Source: CALMKX01 sp036274895 (GTDB lineage: Bacteria; Acidobacteriota; Thermoanaerobaculia; Multivoradales; SZUA-115). From it: a stretch of 64,000 bases of DNA. The stretch spans positions 1-64,000 of the forward strand of contig DASUEU010000075.1 of the NCBI GenBank assembly GCA_036274895.1. The letters are read 5' to 3'. A program made the position numbers and the translations under genes. Of the stretch, positions 59,380-64,000 are shown one piece after another; position 1 is the stretch's first letter; each line of letters opens with the position of its first letter. The notes under the pieces were generated by a model. It made no database searches. It was given only the letters and a program-made list of their open reading frames with translations, and had not been told where the DNA came from.

Positions 59380-60681
59380 CTACTCTCGCTTCCGGAGCAC
59401 CAGCCGGAGAGGTACTCCCGGCAGGTCCAGGGCCTCGCGAAGCCGGTTGGTGAGGTAGCGCCGGTAGGGGTCCTCTCGCGGCAGCGTCCGGTTGGCGAAG
59501 ACCAGGAAGGTGGGCGGGCCGGTACCGACCTGGGTGGCGTAATAGACCTTCCAGGGCGAGCCGTGGAGCGCCGGCGGCCGGAACCGGCCCACCGCTTCCT
59601 CGATCAGCTTGTTGAGGGTCGAGGTCTCCAGCCGCAGCCGGAAACCGGCGATCGAGCGGTCGAGAGCGGCGAAGATCTTCTCCACTCCCCGGCCGGAGGT
59701 TGCCGAGGTGTTCACCCGGGGCGGCCCCCCCAGGATCCCGTCGAGGCGTTCGTATGAGGTCTCGAGCTTCTGGCGGCCATCGGGGTCCAGCAAGTCCCAC
59801 TTGTTGACCACCACCATGCAGGCCCGGCCCAGCTCGAGGATCACGCCGGCGATCGACAGGTCGCCGGAGGTCACCCCGGCCCCGGCGTCGATGACCAGCA
59901 CAGCCACGGCCGCCCTCTCGATCTGCCGCCGGGCCAGGAGCACCGCGACCTCGTCGGGCGCATCGGTGATCCTGCTGCGCCGCCTGATGCCGGCGGTGTC
60001 GATGAACAGGTACTCGCGCTCGCCGCGCCGCACCAGGGTGTCGACGGGATCCCGGGTGGTACCGGCCACCGGCGAGACCAGAGCTCGCTCCGAACCGACC
60101 AGCCGGTTGAGGAGGGAAGACTTGCCGACGTTGGGCCGGCCGACGATGGCGACGGCCGGGGCCTCTGGAGCGGCCGGCTCGGACGCCTCCGGTAGCACCG
60201 CCGCGAGGGCCTCGCGCAGCTCCTCGATGCCACGGCCGTGCTCGGCCGAGAGAGCGACCACGGGTGCGATCCCCAGACGGTGGAACTCCGGCAGCCGCTC
60301 GCGGGCCTCGCGCGTGTCGGTCTTGTTGACCACCAGGATCATCGGCTTGCCCAGCCGGCGCATCGGCTCGAGCACCTGCTCGTCGCCGATGGTGGGGCCC
60401 TCCCGGCCGTCCACCACCAGGACCAACAGGTCGCTCTCTTCGGCCGCGAGCAGCACGTGGTGCCAAAGGCCCCAGGGATCGTTGTCCTTCATCAGGCCGC
60501 CGGTGTCGACCACCTCGATGGTGTGGCTGGCGTCGAGCACGGCTTGGCCGTCGATGCGGTCCCGGGTCACGCCGGGCTTGTCGTGCACCAGGGCCTTGCG
60601 CCGGCCGACCAGGCGGTTGAAGAGGGTAGACTTGCCGACGTTGGGCCGGCCGATGATCGCGACCCGCGGCAGCGAGCTCAT
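59380..60681 (-). CDS. der: Ribosome assembly GTPase Der (EngA)
   Basis: About 433 residues with two GTPase domains in tandem, unique to Der: GRPNVGKSTLFNRL near 10 and GRPNVGKSSLLNRL near 165, each with DTGG/DTAG and NKTD/NKWD motifs. A C-terminal KH-like domain ends the chain. It is needed for 50S maturation. ATG 60681 follows GAGGTG. The plus-strand promoter of tRNA-Leu(CAG) overlaps its leader. Confidence 0.96.
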   Translation of the reverse strand: MSSLPRVAIIGRPNVGKSTLFNRLVGRRKALVHDKPGVTRDRIDGQAVLDASHTIEVVDTGGLMKDNDPWGLWHHVLLAAEESDLLVLVVDGREGPTIGDEQVLEPMRRLGKPMILVVNKTDTREARERLPEFHRLGIAPVVALSAEHGRGIEELREALAAVLPEASEPAAPEAPAVAIVGRPNVGKSSLLNRLVGSERALVSPVAGTTRDPVDTLVRRGEREYLFIDTAGIRRRSRITDAPDEVAVLLARRQIERAAVAVLVIDAGAGVTSGDLSIAGVILELGRACMVVVNKWDLLDPDGRQKLETSYERLDGILGGPPRVNTSATSGRGVEKIFAALDRSIAGFRLRLETSTLNKLIEEAVGRFRPPALHGSPWKVYYATQVGTGPPTFLVFANRTLPREDPYRRYLTNRLREALDLPGVPLRLVLRKRE

Positions 60682-60683
60682 AT

Positions 60684-60713
60684 TTGACACCTCGAAGGAA
60701 GCTTGCCTACAAT
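60684..60713 (+). promoter_or_regulatory. Promoter of tRNA-Leu(CAG)
   Basis: Perfect TTGACA (60684-60689), an 18-bp spacer and TACAAT (60708-60713), 11 nt before the tRNA. Its -35 starts 3 bp from the der start codon on the other strand. Confidence 0.75.
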
Positions 60714-60724
60714 CCCGTCCCGGA

Positions 60725-60811
60725 GCGAAAGTGGCGGAATTGGTAGACGCGCAAGATTCAGGATCTTGTGGTCGCAAGGCCGTGGGGGTTCGAGTCCCCC
60801 CTTTCGCACCA
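60725..60811 (+). tRNA. tRNA-Leu (anticodon CAG)
   Basis: Class II tRNA. Acceptor GCGAAAG (60725-60731) pairs with CTTTCGC (60801-60807), followed by A and encoded CCA. The anticodon stem CAAGA/TCTTG encloses TTCAGGA, giving CAG, the reader of the CTG codon that is very frequent in these genes. Confidence 0.95.
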
Positions 60812-60821
60812 AACCCCTCGT

Positions 60822-61199
60822 CTAGTCGTCGGTCCTAGCGAGCAGCAGCTTCGCTTCGACCAGACGCTCTCCCCCAGCTCCCTCGATCGCCCCATCGACC
60901 TTCACCAGGCGGCCAAAGCGCCCCGCGAGCTCGATTCGGCACAGCCACTCTCCGCCCACGACCAGGGGGCCGTGGAAAACGGCCTGGTCGACGCCGGCCA
61001 GCAGGCCCTTGCCGCCCCCCTCGAGCAGCTCCGGCAACAGGCAGATCGCGGCCTGGGCCAAGATCTCGACGCCGAGCACCGCGGGCAGGGGCCCCTCTCC
61101 ACGCAGCCAGGTGGCGTTCGCCGTCAGGCGCAGGATCCCGCCTCCCGGGCGTTCCTCGACGAGCTGGAAGGGATAGCGGTGCGGAAGCACTCGTCTCAA
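60822..61199 (-). CDS. FabZ-like hot-dog dehydratase
   Basis: About 125 residues. LPHRYPFQLVEE near the N-terminus holds the catalytic His, and LPAVLGVEILAQAA the catalytic Glu, of 3-hydroxyacyl-ACP dehydratases. The chain is shorter and more divergent than housekeeping FabZ. ATG 61199 overlaps the ACP stop by 4 nt, so it should act on acyl chains carried by that ACP. The gene converges with tRNA-Leu. Confidence 0.7.
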   Translation of the reverse strand: MRRVLPHRYPFQLVEERPGGGILRLTANATWLRGEGPLPAVLGVEILAQAAICLLPELLEGGGKGLLAGVDQAVFHGPLVVGGEWLCRIELAGRFGRLVKVDGAIEGAGGERLVEAKLLLARTDD

Positions 61200-61465
61200 G
61201 CCGAGGCGAGCTGCTTCGCCTGGACGAACTCGGCCAGGGTATCTACCGAGGCGAGAGCCTTGGCCCCGACCTCCTCATCCTCGATCTTGACGCCGAACTC
61301 CTGCTCGATTCCCAGCACGAGCTCCAAGGCGTCGATGGAGTCGAGGCCGAGGCCTTCACCGAAGAGGGGGGTGGAGTCGCCGATATGGGAGGGTTCGATA
61401 TCGAGCTTCAGCCGCTCGACGATCGTGCGCTTGATACGGCTTTTGAGGTCAGAATCCACAATCAT
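61196..61465 (-). CDS. Acyl carrier protein
   Basis: About 89 residues. The phosphopantetheine Ser lies in GLGLDSIDALELVLGIEQEFG; the chain is acidic, as expected. It differs from typical AcpP (DSL) by DSI and a longer N-terminus. ATG 61465 has a TAGGAT box 8 nt upstream and no Shine-Dalgarno sequence; an in-frame ATG further up would add six residues. Placed between fabG-like and dehydratase genes. Confidence 0.85.
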   Translation of the reverse strand: MIVDSDLKSRIKRTIVERLKLDIEPSHIGDSTPLFGEGLGLDSIDALELVLGIEQEFGVKIEDEEVGAKALASVDTLAEFVQAKQLASA

Positions 61466-61473
61466 GACGGCGG

Positions 61474-61479
61474 ATCCTA
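61474..61479 (-). promoter_or_regulatory. -10 box of the ACP gene
   Basis: TAGGAT on the minus strand, 8 nt before ATG 61465, in the 27-bp gap after the ketoreductase gene. The -35 is weak. Confidence 0.4.
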
Positions 61480-61492
61480 CCATGAGGGCCCT

Positions 61493-62227
61493 TCAGGCCA
61501 TCACCAAGCCGCCGTCCACCCGCAGCACCTGGCCGGTGATGTAAGACGCCTCGTCGGAGGCCAGAAAGGCCACCAACGCCGCCACCTCCTCCGGCCGCCC
61601 CAGTCGCTTCAAGGGAACCTCCTCGAGGTAGGCCGCGAGCTTCTTCTCCGACAGGCCGGCGAGCATCTCGGTATCGATGAAGCCGGGAGCCACGGTGTTC
61701 GCCGTCACGCCGTAGCCCGCGAGCTCCCGGGCCAGGACCTTGGTAAAGGCGGCGAGGCCGGCCTTGGCGGCGCTGTAGTGGGCCTGACCGCTCTGGCCCA
61801 CGATGCCCGACAGGCTGGCGATCGCGAGGATCCTCCCCCAGCGGCGCCGGAGCATGCCCTTGACCAGGGCTCGAGTGAGCAGGTACGGTCCCTTGAGGTT
61901 GACCTCCATCACCTCGTCCCAGTCCTTTTCCGGCAGGAAAGCGAAGAGGGAGTCCCGGATCACCCCGGCGTTGTGGACCAGCACGTCGACGCCCCCCCAT
62001 TCCCCCTCGATCTGCGCCGCCAGGGCGCGGATGGCCTCGCCGTCCCGCATCTCGAGCGCATAGGCCTTGCCGCCGATCTCCGCGGCGAGGTCTGCTGCCT
62101 GGTCCTTCTTGGTGCGATAGGTGATGGCCACCCCGAGGCCCCGGGCGGCCAGGGCACGGGCGACGGCCGCGCCGATGCCGCCACCGGCGCCCGTGACCAG
62201 GGCGACTCTCTGTCGAGCTACCTCCAT
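61493..62227 (-). CDS. 3-oxoacyl-ACP reductase (FabG-like SDR)
   Basis: About 244 residues. The NADP site TGAGGGIGAAVA, NAG motif VHNAGVIRDSL, catalytic SLSGIVGQSGQAHYSAAKAG (Ser, Tyr, Lys present) and C-terminal SYITGQVLRVDGG fit FabG closely. In this operon it probably reduces ketoacyl chains on the neighbouring ACP. A TAGGAT box lies 7 nt before ATG 62227 and overlaps the upstream stop codon. Confidence 0.88.
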   Translation of the reverse strand: MEVARQRVALVTGAGGGIGAAVARALAARGLGVAITYRTKKDQAADLAAEIGGKAYALEMRDGEAIRALAAQIEGEWGGVDVLVHNAGVIRDSLFAFLPEKDWDEVMEVNLKGPYLLTRALVKGMLRRRWGRILAIASLSGIVGQSGQAHYSAAKAGLAAFTKVLARELAGYGVTANTVAPGFIDTEMLAGLSEKKLAAYLEEVPLKRLGRPEEVAALVAFLASDEASYITGQVLRVDGGLVMA

Positions 62228-62234
62228 GGCGCCG

Positions 62235-62240
62235 ATCCTA
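62235..62240 (-). promoter_or_regulatory. -10 box of the FabG-like gene
   Basis: TAGGAT on the minus strand, 7 nt before ATG 62227; its first three bases are the TAG stop of the deacetylase gene. The -35 is weak. Confidence 0.35.
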
Positions 62241-63113
62241 TCCTCTGGTCGGGGTGAGAGCCTCGGCGATGGAGGTCCAGGGCAGGGCCGAGAGGAGCTT
62301 CTCGAAGCGCTCGCGGTAGCCCTCGCGACCGGTCTCGTGAACGAAGCCGGCGAAGCCGGTCAGGGTTCCAGGGGTCGGCCGCCCGGTGATCTCCCAGGGA
62401 TGGACCACGCCCACGGCCAGCCGGCCTCGGGCCAGGGCCCGGCGGAAAGCCCCTTCGACCCAGGAGATCCGGGCCAGGCGGCCGGTCCAGCTGCCGGCCG
62501 GCAGGTGCAGGGGTCCGGCCCAGGAGAAGGGAGGGATCTCGAGCAAGGAGCGCTCCCCCTCCGGCCCGGTCCAGACCAGGCGGTGGGGGTCGCGGGGGTT
62601 CGACCAGCGGCCGGCCCCGAGGTAGGGCGCGAGGGAGCTGTCCCAGCGGTAGCCCGCCTCGTCCAGGAGGGGCAAATGCGGATGAGAACGGAAGCGGAAC
62701 GACCACTCCGGGGCCCGGAAGCCCACGACCGGCCGCCCGATCAGGTCCTCCAGGAGCCGGCGGGAACCCGCGGCATCGCCGCGGAACTGCTCGGCGCTGC
62801 GCTCCGAGACCCGCAGGTGCCAGAGGCTGTGGCTCGCCACTTCGTGGCCGGCTTCGGCGATCTGCCGCACCCGGCCCGGCAGCCGCCGGGCCACCTCGCC
62901 GAGCACGAAGAAAGTCGCCCGGCGCCCGCACCGGGCGAGCAGCTCGAGCAGGTCGGGCAGGAGGGCGTCCAGCTCCTCGGTGAGCCCGGCCGGCCGGAGT
63001 TCGGGATCGACCAAGGAGGGCACCAGACAGGTGTGGTACCACTCCTCCACGTCGATGGTCAGACAGCAGGCCGGGCCGAGGTCGACCGGCTGCACGGCCG
63101 GCTCAGAGCTCAT
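62238..63113 (-). CDS. Polysaccharide deacetylase family protein
   Basis: About 291 residues. The NodB-type motif 1 is LTIDVEEWYHT near residue 18, the second metal motif is SHSLWHLRV near 95, and FRAPEWSF near 132 is motif 3. This DVEEW variant is typical of deacetylases in exopolysaccharide or glycolipid loci (DUF3473-like). No signal peptide is seen, so it may act in the cytosol or on a lipid-linked sugar. It overlaps the glycosyltransferase by 11 nt. Confidence 0.8.
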   Translation of the reverse strand: MSSEPAVQPVDLGPACCLTIDVEEWYHTCLVPSLVDPELRPAGLTEELDALLPDLLELLARCGRRATFFVLGEVARRLPGRVRQIAEAGHEVASHSLWHLRVSERSAEQFRGDAAGSRRLLEDLIGRPVVGFRAPEWSFRFRSHPHLPLLDEAGYRWDSSLAPYLGAGRWSNPRDPHRLVWTGPEGERSLLEIPPFSWAGPLHLPAGSWTGRLARISWVEGAFRRALARGRLAVGVVHPWEITGRPTPGTLTGFAGFVHETGREGYRERFEKLLSALPWTSIAEALTPTRG

Positions 63114-63783
63114 CGAAGACCTGGACCCGGATCGACGCGAAAACGATGCGGCTGGTGTCCATGAAGGGTTGGAAGTGGCTCGGGGGGCAGCCCTCGTAGA
63201 TCGTGCGGATGGGCACGTGGACGAGGCGGGCGTGGAGCTTGGCGGCCTTGAGCAGCATCTCGGACTCGATCGCGTAGCCCCGTGTGCGCAGGTGCATCGA
63301 GCGCAGCAGGCGGGCGTCGAGGAGCCGGTAGCCGCTCTGGCTGTCCTCGAGCTCGTAGCCGGTCATGTGGGAGAGGATCAGCGAGCCGACGTGGTTGGTC
63401 CAGTAGCGGACGCGGGGGATCTTCTCGCTCTCGCCCATGCGCGAACCGACGATCAGCTCCGCCCGGCCCTGGTCCCAGGCGGCGAGGAAAGCCGGAATGT
63501 CCGCAGGGTCGTGCTGGCCATCCCCGTCGAGCAGCAGGACGGCGGCCGGCTCCTCCGCCAGGGCGAGCTCGATGCCCTGCGCCAGCGCCACTCCTTTGCC
63601 CTGATTCTGTGGCCGGGTGGTGACCTTCGCGCCGGCCGCCCGGGCCGCCTCGGCGGTCGAGTCCCGGCTGCCGTCGTCGATCACGTGGACCGTAGCCAGG
63701 TGGCGCCGGCACCCTTCCACCACCACACCGATCGACTCGGCACACTGGTAGGCCGGGATCACTGCTACGACATCCGTCCTCAT
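63103..63783 (-). CDS. Family 2 glycosyltransferase (DPM/DPG-synthase type)
   Basis: About 226 residues. The GT-A fold has VVAVIPAYQCAESIG at the N-terminus, VIDDGSRDST near 35 and the metal-binding DGDGQHDP near 90. QSGYRLLD and the absence of membrane helices suggest a dolichol-phosphate-sugar-synthase-like enzyme that transfers a sugar to a lipid carrier. A TATAAA box lies 22 nt before ATG 63783. It opens the five-gene minus-strand operon. Confidence 0.85.
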   Translation of the reverse strand: MRTDVVAVIPAYQCAESIGVVVEGCRRHLATVHVIDDGSRDSTAEAARAAGAKVTTRPQNQGKGVALAQGIELALAEEPAAVLLLDGDGQHDPADIPAFLAAWDQGRAELIVGSRMGESEKIPRVRYWTNHVGSLILSHMTGYELEDSQSGYRLLDARLLRSMHLRTRGYAIESEMLLKAAKLHARLVHVPIRTIYEGCPPSHFQPFMDTSRIVFASIRVQVFDEL

Positions 63784-63805
63784 CACGGTCAGGCTCGAAG
63801 GCTGG

Positions 63806-63811
63806 TTTATA
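63806..63811 (-). promoter_or_regulatory. -10 box of the glycosyltransferase operon
   Basis: TATAAA on the minus strand, 22 nt before ATG 63783; the AT-rich core stands out in a very GC-rich gap. No clear -35. Confidence 0.4.
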
Positions 63812-63911
63812 GCACACGGGTCCGGGGGGTCTGGCGCCCTTGCCCACCCGCCGCGCCTTGTGACATCCTTCACGAGGCCGATCGCACCGCCCTCGCACCC
63901 AAGGCGTCTGC

Positions 63912-63927
63912 CCGGAGCTAGCTCCGG
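63912..63927. promoter_or_regulatory. Perfect 16-bp palindrome in the last gap
   Basis: CCGGAGCTAGCTCCGG is identical on both strands and is followed by alternating CCGG blocks. It lies about 100 bp before the GT2 promoter and about 54 bp before a possible plus-strand start at 63981. It may be an operator or a terminator stem. Confidence 0.4.
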
Positions 63928-63980
63928 CCGGCCGGTTCTCGGTCTGTCATCCTGGTACGTTCGAGGAGGGCTCGAAGGAG

Positions 63981-64000
63981 ATGCCGCAGCAGTACTACCC
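63981..64000 (+). CDS. Possible 5' end of a gene running off the window
   Basis: ATG 63981 begins MPQQYYP and is open to the window edge. GAGGAGG lies 11 nt upstream and AAGGAG directly before it. Seven codons are too few to name a product. Confidence 0.25.

Overview
The window is bacterial chromosome from a high-GC, Gram-negative-type (two-membrane) organism. It carries Lpt, Mla and Tol-Pal envelope systems, RpoN, CarD, an HprK-type phosphotransferase relay, and a secreted multihaem protein ending in a DGFESG...W tail. That mixture, with dense operons and third-position GC bias, fits Acidobacteriota, perhaps near Thermoanaerobaculia. The placement is inference from gene content; there is no rRNA in the window to test it. 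I see no prophage, insertion sequence, CRISPR array or integron, so this is essentially a housekeeping region.

Layout. 1-0.9 kb: 3' end of galT and a tRNA-Gly/Cys/Leu cluster. 0.9-6 kb: dnaB, then an Mla-type lipid transporter (mlaE, mlaF and an unusually long mlaD) and a ZIP metal transporter. 6-9.1 kb (minus): purC and an unrecognised 686-residue protein with a nucleotide-cyclase-like core. 9.1-12.6 kb: leucyl aminopeptidase with two oligopeptide ABC ATPases. 12.7-17.6 kb: a complete TolC/MacA/MacB-type exporter. 17.7-22 kb: pentahaem cytochrome, tRNA-Leu, carD and three small envelope-type genes. 22-27.3 kb: priA, accA, recJ. 27.3-39.7 kb: a long run of lptCA (fused), lptB, rpoN, hpf, ptsN, hprK, rapZ, an EIIA-Man-like gene, ptsH, ptsI, a lipoprotein, miaB and a BFN/DUF151 gene. 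39.9-44.1 kb: parAB and a fused lptFG. 44.1-48.9 kb (minus): NDH-2-like oxidoreductase, two paralogous ECF sigma factors, metK and a DUF84 gene. 48.9-51.5 kb: a SpoU methyltransferase and etfBA. 51.6-56.8 kb: tolQRA-B-pal-cpoB and rpsT. 56.9-60.7 kb (minus): lptE, nusB, ribH, tRNA-Pro, merR, ihfA, der. 60.7-64 kb: tRNA-Leu and a small operon of glycosyltransferase, deacetylase, ketoreductase, acyl carrier protein and hot-dog dehydratase.

How the parts work together. Outer-membrane biogenesis dominates. LPS export is almost complete here (LptB, C, A, F, G and E, with C-A and F-G each fused into one chain); only LptD is missing. Mla and Tol-Pal cover phospholipid traffic and envelope constriction. 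The PTS proteins form a regulatory relay (EI, HPr, HPr kinase, EIIA-Ntr, RapZ) with no sugar permease, next to RpoN. The EIIA-Man-like member lacks the phosphorylatable histidine.

A recurring regulatory feature is a sigma-70-type -10 hexamer placed only 6-10 nt before the start codon, often with a good -35 at 16-18 bp and no Shine-Dalgarno sequence. Many genes here therefore look as if they produce leaderless mRNAs. I did not find a clear undescribed defence or mobile system. The most unusual items are the cyclase-like orphan protein, the fused Lpt proteins, the MCE protein with a beta-rich C-terminal domain, the His-less EIIA, and the leaderless promoters, including a symmetric bidirectional one.
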